Counted from the first letter of the stretch, positions 43,770 through 53,239 are shown. The stretch: 64,000 nucleotides of DNA from JAHRAW01 sp965249835 (GCA_965249835.1 CBDFMY010000003.1:930001-994000), one strand, 5' to 3'. Numbers and translations are program-made. The notes: generated from the letters alone by a model not told the origin.

Positions 43770-44678
43770 ATGAACGATTTTATCAATGAACCGAACTCTT
43801 CCAAATATGGCGGAGACTGGTCAGATCAAAAACTCTCAGCGTTGTCCAAATATTTAGTGGCTTATACAACTGCTTTGAAGAAACAGCCGTTTTCTTTGGT
43901 TTATATTGATGCCTTTGCTGGCGGGGGCAGATTTGACATCACCGCCGAGCAAGGACATTCATCGTTACTATTTGAAGGAGAGATAGAAGATGTAGAAGCG
44001 CAGAAGCAATATCGACACGGGTCTCCATTGGTTGCGCTAAATACAAACCCTCCTTTTGATAAATTTATTTTTATTGAAAAAAATGAGCAGTCACTACAGC
44101 GTCTGGGAAATGAAATTACGCAACAGAACTACCAAGACAAAGACATTGAGTGTATTCATGGCGATGCCAACGAAAAAATTGCTGAAATCTGCGATACGAT
44201 AGATTGGATATCTCACAGAGCGGTTGCTTTTATTGACCCGTTTGCCACAGAAGTTAAATGGCAAACTATTGAGAAAATAGCCAGTACTTGTGCTATTGAT
44301 TTATGGTTGTTGTTTCCAGCTATGGCGGTGAATCGTATGCTGACCGTAGATGGAAAAATTCCTCCGCAGTGGCAAGAAAAACTTACTGAGTGTTTCGGGA
44401 CGGATGAATGGCAACGAGTTTTTTATAAAGACAAACCCCAACAGACACTTCTTAAAGAGGAATCAAGCATAACAAAGGTTTCCGATTTTTTTGAAGATCT
44501 TAGACAGTTTGTTAATCATCGATTAGAAAGTGTTTTTCCAGGGGTCAGCAAAAATAATCTGGTATTGAATAATTCCAAAAATTCACCACTATTTTTGTTA
44601 TGCTTTGCTTGCTCCAATCCCAAGGGGGTTGGTTTGTCTTTGAGAATTGCTAATCACATTATAGATACTTCATCATGA
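43770..44678 (+). CDS. tcmP: Three-Cys-motif partner protein TcmP
   Basis: The 302-residue protein has a Rossmann methyltransferase-like core with YIDAFAGGGRFD (45-56) and FIDPFATE (152-159), plus ECIHGDANEKI. The family is known as the partner of DUF5131 (three-Cys-motif) proteins. The start ATG 43770 has GGAGG upstream. The gene is AT-rich compared with the surroundings, consistent with transfer. It overlaps the DUF5131 gene by ATGA, so the two form a unit. The biochemical role of the pair is unknown; nucleic-acid modification is inferred from the fold. Confidence 0.87.
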   Translation: MNDFINEPNSSKYGGDWSDQKLSALSKYLVAYTTALKKQPFSLVYIDAFAGGGRFDITAEQGHSSLLFEGEIEDVEAQKQYRHGSPLVALNTNPPFDKFIFIEKNEQSLQRLGNEITQQNYQDKDIECIHGDANEKIAEICDTIDWISHRAVAFIDPFATEVKWQTIEKIASTCAIDLWLLFPAMAVNRMLTVDGKIPPQWQEKLTECFGTDEWQRVFYKDKPQQTLLKEESSITKVSDFFEDLRQFVNHRLESVFPGVSKNNLVLNNSKNSPLFLLCFACSNPKGVGLSLRIANHIIDTSS

Positions 44679-45412
44679 CTCAATCGGCAATCGAATGGAC
44701 CGAACAAACCTGGAACCCGGTCACTGGTTGTACAAAAATCTCGGCGGGGTGTAAGCACTGCTACGCCGAGACCATGGCACGGCGGTTGCATGCCATGGGT
44801 GCGGCGGGTTATGAAAATGGTTTCGCGGTTTCCTGCCACGAGAATCGTTTGTCAGTTCCGTTGCGACGCAAGACGCCAACCATGTATTTTGTAAATTCCA
44901 TGAGCGATCTTTTTCATCCGTATGTGTCCTTTGCGTTCATTGACAAGGTTATGCAGACAATTTGCGCTACTCCGCAACATACTTATCAAATCCTGACCAA
45001 ACGTCCGGCAACGATGGCGAAGTATTTTTCCTCTCGAAAGGCACCGAATAACGCTTGGCTCGGTGTGTCGGTGGAAAACAAAAGGCACGGGGTTCCTCGT
45101 ATTGACGGCTTGCGAAATATTGATGCAAAAATTCGTTTCCTTTCGGTGGAGCCGTTGCTGGAATCCATCGGGGAAGTAAACCTTGCCAACATTCACTGGG
45201 TCATCGTCGGTGGTGAGAGCGGCAAAGGTGCACGTCCCATGCAGACGCAATGGGTCACGGATATCAAGCGACAGTGTCGTGCCTCGGGCGCACGTTTCTT
45301 TTTCAAGCAGTGGGGTGCCCACGGAAGCGATGGCGTGAAACGCAGCAAAAAAGCCAACGGCAGAATATACCGTGGCCGTACCTGGGACGAAATGCCCGTT
45401 GTGAGTTTATAA
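44675..45412 (+). CDS. DUF5131 (phage Gp37/Gp68-like) radical-SAM-type protein
   Basis: The 245-residue protein carries the three-Cys signature at the N-terminus, WNPVTGCTKISAGCKHCYAE (Cys19, Cys26, Cys29), and the family phrases FVNSMSDLFHP, YQILTKRP and WVIVGGESGKGARP. The cysteines could bind an iron-sulfur cluster in a radical-SAM-like manner. It overlaps tcmP by ATGA, the usual coupling in this mobile two-gene module, which recurs in phages and islands. Its substrate is not known. Codon use is less AT-rich than in tcmP. Confidence 0.9.
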   Translation: MTQSAIEWTEQTWNPVTGCTKISAGCKHCYAETMARRLHAMGAAGYENGFAVSCHENRLSVPLRRKTPTMYFVNSMSDLFHPYVSFAFIDKVMQTICATPQHTYQILTKRPATMAKYFSSRKAPNNAWLGVSVENKRHGVPRIDGLRNIDAKIRFLSVEPLLESIGEVNLANIHWVIVGGESGKGARPMQTQWVTDIKRQCRASGARFFFKQWGAHGSDGVKRSKKANGRIYRGRTWDEMPVVSL

Positions 45413-45461
45413 AAACACTTTCCGAAAACCTTCGTATTTTTCTGGAAAGAACTTGAAATGC

Positions 45462-45521
45462 TTGCTTTCGACCTAAAATTAGATACAATTAGCCAAAGTA
45501 GTGAATTTACTATTTTGACTA
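45462..45521 (+). promoter_or_regulatory. Promoter and 32-bp palindromic operator of the AAA ATPase gene
   Basis: A -35 TTGCTT (45462-45467) and a -10 TACAAT (45484-45489) are spaced by 16 bp. The imperfect palindrome TAGCCAAAGTAGT-GAATTT-ACTATTTTGACTA (45490-45521) follows at once, with 11 of 13 arm positions matching. It would cover the transcription start, an ideal repressor site. The ATPase downstream has a C-terminal winged helix and may repress itself. Confidence 0.65.
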
Positions 45522-45540
45522 ATTATCTATTAATTTCACC

Positions 45541-46755
45541 ATGAGCGGCAATCCATACCGACCCGGCGCAGCCCACGCGCCGCCTTATCTGGCCGGCCGC
45601 GATACCGAACGGCAGGAATTTTCCCGACTTCTGAAGCAAGCACCAATATTGGAAAATCTGGTGCTGACTGGTATCCGTGGCATCGGCAAAACCGTTCTTC
45701 TGCGTGAAGCGCTCAGAAAAGATGCCGGCGAAAGCGGCTGGATTTGGGTGGGTAGCGATATTTCCGAAGCGGTTTCTGTCAGCGAAAACCACCTTGCACT
45801 ACGTCTGCTGACAGATTTGAACACCTTTTCTGCGGATTGGGAATATGCCTCTAATGAACGGCATCCCATCGGTTTCGCCACTACCCCAGAACGCCAAACG
45901 ATTCGTTTTGATTATCAAACTATGATGGCATTGTTTGAGCAAGAACCGGGATTAACTTCGGACAAGATTAAACGAATTTTGTTGCTCGCCTGGGAATTAA
46001 TGCAAAAGAACATGCGAGACAAAAAGGGGATTATCTTTGCCTGGGACGAGGCGCAAAATCTGACAGATCGTAGCAAGGACAACGAATACCCTCTGGGCGT
46101 GCTACTTGATGTGTTTAGTTCCTTGCAAAGCCAAGGGGTGCCTTTCATGCTGGTGTTGACCGGGTTGCCGACCTTGTTCCCCAAACTGGTCAACTCCCGC
46201 ACATTTGCCGAGCGGATGTTTCGGGTGATGCCACTGGATAATCTAAACCCGGATGATGGCTATAAAGCCATCACAGAACCGTTGAAGAAAGAACCAAAAC
46301 GGGTACAAACTTTCTTTAACTCTAACAAGAAAGCAATTTACAGTATCACCAAAGGCTACCCGTATTTTATCCAGTTTTGGTGCAGAGAATTATATGATTA
46401 TATGATCGATGTCGACTCGCTTACTCCTACAGAACTCACTGAGCGTATATCCCGTAAACTGGATATGGATTTCTTTGAAGGTCGCTGGACAGGATTGGCC
46501 GATAGACAGCGCGATGTATTGAATATCATCGCGCATCTTAAAAACAGCGGTGGGGAGTTCACCGTGCAAGAAATTGTGGAACAATCGAAAATCAGCGAGC
46601 GTGAATTTAGTGGAAGTCACGTCAGTCAAATACTGAACAGTTTATTCAACAAAGGCATGGTATTCAAAAACCGACACGGAAAATATATCCTGGCAGTACC
46701 TCTGCTGGATCAATACATCCGTCGGCGCATGCATGGAGACAATACCAATGAATAA
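45541..46755 (+). CDS. AAA+ ATPase with C-terminal winged helix (COG1672-like)
   Basis: The 404-residue protein has Walker A GIRGIGKT (44-51), Walker B IIFAWDEAQ (Asp169, Glu170), and a sensor region FMLVLTGLPTLFPKL. The C-terminal part (LNIIAHLKNSGGEFTVQEIV, SGSHVSQILNSLFNKGMVFK) is a winged helix. It resembles stand-alone Orc1/Cdc6-type or STAND-like ATPases that are often in defence islands. The strong palindrome overlapping its promoter suggests autoregulation. Its role in the TcmP island is unclear; it may be an independent unit. Confidence 0.82.
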   Translation: MSGNPYRPGAAHAPPYLAGRDTERQEFSRLLKQAPILENLVLTGIRGIGKTVLLREALRKDAGESGWIWVGSDISEAVSVSENHLALRLLTDLNTFSADWEYASNERHPIGFATTPERQTIRFDYQTMMALFEQEPGLTSDKIKRILLLAWELMQKNMRDKKGIIFAWDEAQNLTDRSKDNEYPLGVLLDVFSSLQSQGVPFMLVLTGLPTLFPKLVNSRTFAERMFRVMPLDNLNPDDGYKAITEPLKKEPKRVQTFFNSNKKAIYSITKGYPYFIQFWCRELYDYMIDVDSLTPTELTERISRKLDMDFFEGRWTGLADRQRDVLNIIAHLKNSGGEFTVQEIVEQSKISEREFSGSHVSQILNSLFNKGMVFKNRHGKYILAVPLLDQYIRRRMHGDNTNE

Positions 46756-46835
46756 AATTTCCGCATACTTTAGAATAAGATGACGATGTATCCCGAACAA
46801 AAATTCACAATCCAACCATCGCACCGGAGAAAAAA

Positions 46836-47249
46836 GTGGAGCATATCTCCTACAAAAAAGGATATAAATATCAACTGAGCGCGAATTATTCGACCGAGAT
46901 TAACATCCAGCCTGACCGGCTTATTGACAGCGACTATATTTCATTGACGACGCGCGGCCGCATTACCATTAAGGACGGATACGCATGGGATGGTCCGTCG
47001 GGACCGCTCATAGACACTTTGAATTTTATGCGCGGCTCGTTGCTGCACGATGCATTGTATCAATTAATGCGAGAGGGCGCGTTGGATAAGGATAACCATC
47101 GAAAGGATGCGGATAAGTTGTTGCGAAAAATTTGCAAGGAGGATGGAATGAGCGCATTGCGAGCCTGGATGGTGTATACGAGTGTTCGTTATTTTGGTGA
47201 GACGTCTGCGGATCCGGCGAATAAAAAACGAGACTTTCACGCGCCATAA
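46836..47249 (+). CDS. DUF1353 family protein
   Basis: The 137-residue protein starts at GTG 46836 with GGAG upstream. It has ITIKDGYAWDGPSGPLIDT and GSLLHDALYQLMREG with the conserved HD pair, followed by ADKLLRKICKEDGMSALRA. DUF1353 occurs in many phages and bacteria, often as a tail or hydrolase-like accessory protein. It is the last gene of the second island before the metabolic genes resume. Its function is unknown. Confidence 0.85.
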   Translation: MEHISYKKGYKYQLSANYSTEINIQPDRLIDSDYISLTTRGRITIKDGYAWDGPSGPLIDTLNFMRGSLLHDALYQLMREGALDKDNHRKDADKLLRKICKEDGMSALRAWMVYTSVRYFGETSADPANKKRDFHAP

Positions 47250-47291
47250 TGCCAATCTTGCATCGCACCAAACATCGCCACTGAATGAAAA

Positions 47292-48602
47292 ATGAGAACG
47301 CCTCGACTGCTTAACGATCTGTTTTCGCGCATCGCCGAAGTCGGAAACTCCCTTGTCTCCTCCGTATCCGAGGAAAGCCTCGGCGACCTGTGCGCGGCTT
47401 TGTTATCCGGACGCGGCGAGGCTACGGGCCTTGCGTTGGCCGGGGAAATTTTCGCACGCTACGCCAAACTAAACACGGCGGACAAGCGCGTGTTCTTTGT
47501 CGAAGCGGCGCAACGTTTCGGTGTGGATGAAAATGCGTTGGAGGAAGCACTCGCGGCTTGGCGGGAAACAGACGGCGCCGGCAAGGATGAGATTGACCGA
47601 CGCATGATTCACTTCGCCAGCGAGCCGCGCAGTCAGGAATTAATTCGGCGTTTGAATCGCGTTCCCGGCGGCACGCAGGCGTTGGTGGCAATGCGCACCG
47701 ACTTGTTGGCGGCGGCGGAAGAGGACGCCGGCTTAAAACAACTGGACATGGATTTTCAGCACTTGCTGGCTTCGTGGTTCAATCGCGGTTTTCTCGAATT
47801 ACGCCGCATTGACTGGTCGAGTTCCGCGGAGATTCTGGAAAAGATTATCGCTTACGAAGCGGTGCACGCCATTGACGGCTGGGACGACCTGCGTCTGCGA
47901 GTCGCAGCTCCCGACCGTCGGCTTTATGCGTTTTTTCATCCGGCGCTGGTCGATGAGCCGTTAATTTTTGTCGAAGTCGCGTTGACCAACGAAGTTCCCA
48001 AAGCGATTAATCCAATCCTCGCCGCCGAGCGCACAAGGCTGGACCCGAACACCGCCACCGTTGCGGTGTTTTATTCCATCTCCAACTGTCAGGCCGGGTT
48101 GCGTGGCGTTTCGTTCGGTAACTTTCTCATCAAACAGGTGAGCGAGGAATTGCAGGGCGAATTCAAGACGCTTAAAACTTTCGTCACGTTGTCGCCGATG
48201 CCGGGTTTGCGGCGTTGGGCGAGTGCTGAATGTGCGCGTGGCGATGCAAGCGTGCTAAGCAAAAAGCAACAAGATTTATTGTCGGCGATGAATTGCGATG
48301 ACGATAACACCGACATTGACGACGATGTTTTGTTGGAAGTGACCGCACATTATTTGCTGAAAGCAAAAACCAACGGCGCACCGTTCGATCGAGTGGCGCG
48401 TTTTCATCTCGGTAACGGCGCAAGGTTGGAATGGATCAACATCGATGCCGACCGCAGTGCGCGCGGCATCGGTAATTCCTGGGGCGTGATGGTTAACTAT
48501 CTATACGACCTCGCTGCCATCGAACGAAATCACGAGTCATTCGCCAACCACGGCAAGATTATTTGTTCGTCCGGCGTGAAAAGGTTGCTGAAAAAAAAGT
48601 GA
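47292..48602 (+). CDS. matA: Malonyl-CoA decarboxylase
   Basis: This enzyme converts malonyl-CoA to acetyl-CoA and CO2 in malonate catabolism. The 436-residue protein shows a helical N-terminal domain and a GNAT-like C-terminal domain: RRIDWSSSAEILEKIIAYEAVHAI, HPALVDEPLIFVEVALTNEVP, VFYSISNCQAGLRGVSFGNFLIKQV and LSPMPGLRRWA, all MCD hallmarks. Its stop overlaps the next start by one base (TGATG), forming a matA-matB operon. Confidence 0.95.
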   Translation: MRTPRLLNDLFSRIAEVGNSLVSSVSEESLGDLCAALLSGRGEATGLALAGEIFARYAKLNTADKRVFFVEAAQRFGVDENALEEALAAWRETDGAGKDEIDRRMIHFASEPRSQELIRRLNRVPGGTQALVAMRTDLLAAAEEDAGLKQLDMDFQHLLASWFNRGFLELRRIDWSSSAEILEKIIAYEAVHAIDGWDDLRLRVAAPDRRLYAFFHPALVDEPLIFVEVALTNEVPKAINPILAAERTRLDPNTATVAVFYSISNCQAGLRGVSFGNFLIKQVSEELQGEFKTLKTFVTLSPMPGLRRWASAECARGDASVLSKKQQDLLSAMNCDDDNTDIDDDVLLEVTAHYLLKAKTNGAPFDRVARFHLGNGARLEWINIDADRSARGIGNSWGVMVNYLYDLAAIERNHESFANHGKIICSSGVKRLLKKK

Positions 48603-50146
48603 TGGACAAGCCCGGCACACCGAGCACTTGTCTCGACAATCATCTTGCCGCGCATTTGCGCGGCGCTTCGGTTGGGCGCGAGCAGACACGCTTTGCCGAA
48701 ATGCCGGATGGGCGGATGATTTCCTGCGGCGAGTTGTTCGCGACGGCCGAGCGCATGGCCGCGGTGCTCGCGACATCTGGCATATCACGCGGAGACCGCG
48801 TTGCGGTGCAGGTCGAAAAATCGCCGGAGGCGGTGCAACTTTATCTCGGCACGGTGCTGGCGGGCGGCGTTTTCTTGCCTTTCAATCCGGCTTACACGGC
48901 GGTGGAGATGGCGTATTTCCTGGGCGATGCTACACCGTCGGTATTCGTTTGCGACCCGTGCAAAGTGCAAGCCCTGAGCGCGATTGCCGAACAGGCCGGA
49001 GTCGGCGCACAATTTTCACTCGCCGCCGATGGTTCGGGTACGCTGATGGATGCGGCCGCCGAACAGTCCGGCGGATTTGATGTGGTGGCGTGTGGCGAAG
49101 ACGATCTTGCGGCAATTTTATACACATCGGGCACCACCGGCCGCGCCAAGGGCGCGATGCTAAGCCACGGCAACCTCGTCGCCAATGCGCGCACACTCAC
49201 CGACTACTGGCGTTTTTCCGATTCCGATGTGTTGATTCACGCGTTGCCGATCTTTCACACCCACGGCCTTTTCGTGGCGATTCATGTCGCGCTGATGGCA
49301 CGCTCGTCGTTGATTTTTTTACCCGAGTTTGATGCCGATGCAATCATCGCGGCGATGTCGCGCGCCACAACTTTAATGGGCGTGCCGACTTTTTATGTTC
49401 GCTTGCTCGACCATCCAACATTAAATCGCGCCGTAACCGCCGGTATGCGCTTGTTCGTGTCGGGCTCGGCGCCGTTGCCGGCGGAAATACACGAACGATG
49501 GCGCGAGAAAACCGCTCACGCCATCCTCGAACGCTACGGCTTGACCGAAACTGGAATGAATCTCTCCAACCCATATCACGGTGAACGGCGCGCCGGCCGG
49601 GTTGGGTTCCCGCTACCGGGGGTGGAGATGCGAATCACCGACCCGGGCACGGGCGTGGAATTGCCGCACGGCGAAGTCGGTGTTATCGAAGTGCGCGGGG
49701 CGAATGTGTTTCGGGGTTACTGGCGCATGCCGGAAAAAACCCGCGAGGAATTGCGCGACGATGGATTTTTTATCACCGGTGATTTGGCAATGGTGGATGA
49801 TCTCGGCTATGTGTCCATCGTTGGTCGCGCCGGAGATTTGATTATTTCGGGCGGCTACAACATTTACCCAAAGGAAATTGAAAACCAAATTGGCACTATC
49901 CCTGGCGTTAAAGAATCCGCGGTGTTCGGGCTTCCGCATCCGGATTTCGGCGAATGGGTTGCGGCGGTGGTGGTGGGTGATTCCGAGGCGAGGCTGACAG
50001 AAGACGATGTGCTTGTTCATCTCAAACACAAACTGGCGAGATTTAAACAACCGAAGCGAATTTTTTTCACCGAAGAACTTCCGCGCAACGCAATGGGCAA
50101 AATTCAAAAAAATAGTCTGCGCGAAAAATACGGCAGCGCGGTATAA
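48602..50146 (+). CDS. matB: Malonyl-CoA synthetase
   Basis: MatB is an AMP-forming ligase making malonyl-CoA from malonate, CoA and ATP. The start is ATG 48602 inside the decarboxylase stop, giving 514 residues. Motifs are YTSGTTGRAKGAML, PIFHTHGLFVAIH, ERYGLTETGMN, GDLAMVDDLGYVSIVGR and GYNIYPKEIENQIG. The KIQKN near the end contains the C-terminal catalytic Lys. Operon pairing with the decarboxylase supports malonate as substrate. Confidence 0.93.
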   Translation: MDKPGTPSTCLDNHLAAHLRGASVGREQTRFAEMPDGRMISCGELFATAERMAAVLATSGISRGDRVAVQVEKSPEAVQLYLGTVLAGGVFLPFNPAYTAVEMAYFLGDATPSVFVCDPCKVQALSAIAEQAGVGAQFSLAADGSGTLMDAAAEQSGGFDVVACGEDDLAAILYTSGTTGRAKGAMLSHGNLVANARTLTDYWRFSDSDVLIHALPIFHTHGLFVAIHVALMARSSLIFLPEFDADAIIAAMSRATTLMGVPTFYVRLLDHPTLNRAVTAGMRLFVSGSAPLPAEIHERWREKTAHAILERYGLTETGMNLSNPYHGERRAGRVGFPLPGVEMRITDPGTGVELPHGEVGVIEVRGANVFRGYWRMPEKTREELRDDGFFITGDLAMVDDLGYVSIVGRAGDLIISGGYNIYPKEIENQIGTIPGVKESAVFGLPHPDFGEWVAAVVVGDSEARLTEDDVLVHLKHKLARFKQPKRIFFTEELPRNAMGKIQKNSLREKYGSAV

Positions 50147-50185
50147 GTTTCGGTAACCGCCGCCGCGCAAAAGTTGTGCGCAACT

Positions 50186-51826
50186 TTACTCCGATACAAT
50201 CGAATGTTGATCGAGACGCAGTAGCACCGGCTCGTTTTGTTCGAGGGCATGCGCGAACGCATTTTCAAGTTCGCCGCCCAGAGTGGACAGCGATTCCACC
50301 ACTTGTGCGCGCCACCCGCAAGCACGCGCCAGCGCGATGAAATCCGGGTTTTGCTGGCGCACGCCGAGCGGTTGGATTCCGGCGGCGTCCATGTCATCGC
50401 GTATTTGTTGCAACGCATCGTTGTTCCACAGCAGGACGACCAGATTTAATTTCAATTCCGCCGCCAGCGTCATCTCCTGCATGGTGTATTGCAAACCGGC
50501 ATCGCCAACCATCACCAACGCAGACGCGTGCGGTCGGGTGAGCAACGCGCCGATGGCCGCCGGCAACGCGTAGCCGAGCGTGCCGTAGCCGCATGGATGC
50601 AGCCACAAATTCGGTTTGGCAAGCGGCACAAAGTCGATCGCGGTATACGCCAGTTGCGTCATGTCGCTGGCGATGATGGTGTCCGGCGGCAAGTGCGCGA
50701 GGATTTTGTTGATGACTTTGAGATGTGTTTTTTCCATGCGCGTGTATTCTTTTTTCACCGAAGCACGCACGTGGTTGCAACGTTTGCGTGCCGCCGAAAG
50801 TTTTGATTCGGACAACGGCGGAAGCGATTCGCTAATGCGCTGCGCCGCATCGCCGGCTTCGCCATGAATGGTGATGATCGTGCTGTGGGTTTTTTGCTTG
50901 GTGATTCGTTTCAGCAACGCACCGTCAAGGTTGATCCAAATTTGTTGTTGCGGAAGAATTAAATTGTCATTCCAATGATCCGGCTCGGCGAGTTCAGTGC
51001 CGATAAAAACCCCGAGGTCGGAATCGGCGAGCAGTTTTTGTATGCCGGACGAACGCAGTTGCGCGCCGGCGCACAGCGGATGATCATCGGGAATAATTCC
51101 GCGACCGGCGACGGTGGTTAACAACGGACACGGAATTTCCTGTGCCAACCGCAAAATATTTTCCGCGCAACCGCTTGCACCGCCACCGGCGACGATGACC
51201 GGCTTTTGCGCAAGTTGCAATGCCAGCGCGGTTTCATGAAGTTGGTCGCGTTCGCCAAGTTGCGGCAACGGCGGCGATTGCGCACGCCATTTTTTCGCGA
51301 CCGACATCGGCAGGATGGAAAGCGGGATGCTGATATGCACCGGTGCCGGCCTTTCGCTCGCAAACAAGGCAAACGCCCGCGCCAGCAGTTGCGGTATTTC
51401 ATCGGGCTTCCCGACCGTGGCGCTGAACGCGGTGAGGGGCGCGGTTACCGCCGACTGGTTGGTGATTTCGTGCAGCCTGCCGCGATTGTGGTTATCCGGA
51501 TCCGGCTCATTCACCGGCGAGATCACCAGCATCGGCACCGCGTCCATATACGCTTCGCCGAGCGGCGTGGCGATGTTGGTTACGCCGGGCCCGGTGATGA
51601 CAAAACACACGCCGGGTTTGCCGCTGATGCGTGCGTAGCCGTCCGCCATGAAGCCGCCGCCCTGTTCGTGGCGAGGCGAGATGTGCCGGAGGTTGCCCGC
51701 ACCGAGCCCGCGGTAGAGTTCAATGCTGTGGGTGCCGGGGATGCCGAACACCAACTCCACGCCGTAGTCGGCGAGCAATTCCACCAGAGCTTCGCCCACT
51801 GTCGGTTTGCGGGTTTTTTGGTTCAT
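50186..51826 (-). CDS. aruI: TPP-dependent 2-oxo acid decarboxylase, 5-guanidino-2-oxopentanoate type
   Basis: The 546-residue protein has the acetolactate-synthase fold: TVGEALVELLADYGVELVFG, the catalytic Glu in RHEQGGGFMADGYAR (Glu54), ITGPGVTNIATPLGEAY and the TPP-binding VGDAGLQYTMQE...LLWNND (GDA instead of GDG). The wording is closest to AruI of the arginine transaminase pathway, which decarboxylates the 2-oxo acid formed from arginine to 4-guanidinobutanal. The adjacent, divergent aruH-like aminotransferase strongly supports this. An acetolactate synthase role is less likely because no small subunit is nearby. Confidence 0.8.
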   Translation of the reverse strand: MNQKTRKPTVGEALVELLADYGVELVFGIPGTHSIELYRGLGAGNLRHISPRHEQGGGFMADGYARISGKPGVCFVITGPGVTNIATPLGEAYMDAVPMLVISPVNEPDPDNHNRGRLHEITNQSAVTAPLTAFSATVGKPDEIPQLLARAFALFASERPAPVHISIPLSILPMSVAKKWRAQSPPLPQLGERDQLHETALALQLAQKPVIVAGGGASGCAENILRLAQEIPCPLLTTVAGRGIIPDDHPLCAGAQLRSSGIQKLLADSDLGVFIGTELAEPDHWNDNLILPQQQIWINLDGALLKRITKQKTHSTIITIHGEAGDAAQRISESLPPLSESKLSAARKRCNHVRASVKKEYTRMEKTHLKVINKILAHLPPDTIIASDMTQLAYTAIDFVPLAKPNLWLHPCGYGTLGYALPAAIGALLTRPHASALVMVGDAGLQYTMQEMTLAAELKLNLVVLLWNNDALQQIRDDMDAAGIQPLGVRQQNPDFIALARACGWRAQVVESLSTLGGELENAFAHALEQNEPVLLRLDQHSIVSE

Positions 51827-52037
51827 AGTTTTGAGTGTCGCTCGAACGGCACTGATTGGGACGGTATCATATCCCGGACGGATTCATTCATTCAAGAAAA
51901 GGGTAAGATAGGCAGACGCAAATGTTGTCATTCTAATACCTCCGGAAAAAGATATAATGTCTGCAATCCCTTCCCCCATCGCGTCCAACATTCAGCACGC
52001 CGGGCAACACGCCGGGCAACACGCCGGAACAGCCATA

Positions 52038-53216
52038 ATGAAATTTTCCAGACTGACCGAACGAATCGCCGGCGAGAGCGTGGATGTCTGGGATGTGCAC
52101 TACGATGGTATGGCGCGTTTGGAAGCCGGCGAAGACATTATTATGCTCAGCGTCGGTCAGGAAACCGAGGAGTTTACCCCGGCAAACATCGTTGACGCCG
52201 CGGTTGAAAGTCTGCGTGCCGGTCGTCATCACTACACTTCGGTCAACGGCAATCTCGATCTTCGACGGGCGGTGGCGCGTCGCCACTTTGAACTGACCGG
52301 CCGCACCATCGGCGACTTTAATTGTGCGATTTTCGCCGGCGCGCAAAACGCCTTGTTCGCGGTGGCGCAATGTCTGTTGGAAAAAGGCGATGAAGTGATT
52401 TTGTCGGAGCCGTATTACACCACTTATCCGGCCACCTTCGGCGCATCGGGGGCGACGCTGGTGAGTGTTCCGGTGAAATTCGAGAACGGATTTGAAATCG
52501 ACCCCGACGACATCATCAAAGCCATCACCCCGCGCACTCGCGCCATCGTGCTGAACTCCCCCAACAACCCGGTGGGCGCGGTTTATAGCCTGGAGCAATA
52601 CGCCCCGATTGTGCGTGCCTGCGTGGAAAAGGAAATCTGGTTAATCAACGATGATGTTTATCTGGAATTGCTTGGCGATTCCGAACGCGCCAACCCGCTC
52701 AGCCTGCCGGACGCCGAACGGGTGTGCATCACCGTATCCAGCGTCTCCAAATCCCATCGCATGACCGGCTGGCGGCTCGGCTGGGTAATCGGGCCGGATG
52801 CACTGATGGAACATTTATACAACCTCGCCATGTGTTTGTCCTATGGACTGCCCTCATTCGTGCAGGATGCGGCGCTGGTGGCGATCAATTCGGGAACCGC
52901 CACGGCGGCCGATGTGCGCAGCAAACTCGACCGGCGGCGGCAAATTTTATTGCGCGAACTGGACGGCATCCACGGGCTCAAACTATTCAGCGCCGAAGGC
53001 GGAATGTTCGTTGTGTTCGACATCAGCGCGATGCCAATCTCGGCACGGCAATTCGCGCGCGAGTTGCTGGAGCGGCACAATGTCACCATTCTTCCCTGCG
53101 ATGGATTTGGCACTTCGCCGGCCTGCGCCGATTTGTTGCGGGTCAGTTTATGCGTTGATGATGAACGCCTGGTGGAGGCTTGCGAGCGCATCATTAGATA
53201 TGTAAATTCGCTTTAA
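52038..53216 (+). CDS. aruH: Class I aminotransferase, arginine:pyruvate transaminase type
   Basis: The product from ATG 52038 is 392 residues, the length of AruH. It has KFSRLTERIAGESVDVWDVHY, SVGQETEEF, FAGAQNALFAVAQCLL, NSPNNPVGAVY and the PLP lysine in SSVSKSHRMTGW (Lys238). AruH transfers the alpha-amino group of arginine to pyruvate; its oxo-acid product is the substrate of AruI encoded divergently. A longer start at 51957 adds a 27-residue leader containing a 12-bp tandem repeat (HAGQ units), which probably is 5' leader rather than protein. The spacer with aruI likely holds the shared control site. Confidence 0.8.
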   Translation: MKFSRLTERIAGESVDVWDVHYDGMARLEAGEDIIMLSVGQETEEFTPANIVDAAVESLRAGRHHYTSVNGNLDLRRAVARRHFELTGRTIGDFNCAIFAGAQNALFAVAQCLLEKGDEVILSEPYYTTYPATFGASGATLVSVPVKFENGFEIDPDDIIKAITPRTRAIVLNSPNNPVGAVYSLEQYAPIVRACVEKEIWLINDDVYLELLGDSERANPLSLPDAERVCITVSSVSKSHRMTGWRLGWVIGPDALMEHLYNLAMCLSYGLPSFVQDAALVAINSGTATAADVRSKLDRRRQILLRELDGIHGLKLFSAEGGMFVVFDISAMPISARQFARELLERHNVTILPCDGFGTSPACADLLRVSLCVDDERLVEACERIIRYVNSL

Positions 53217-53239
53217 TTATTTGTTTCGTGGAATCAACA

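Noticed and set aside
50186..51826. Acetolactate synthase large subunit (ilvB)
   Set aside because: Sequence wording and the divergent aruH-like gene favour the 5-guanidino-2-oxopentanoate decarboxylase group; no ilvN is adjacent.
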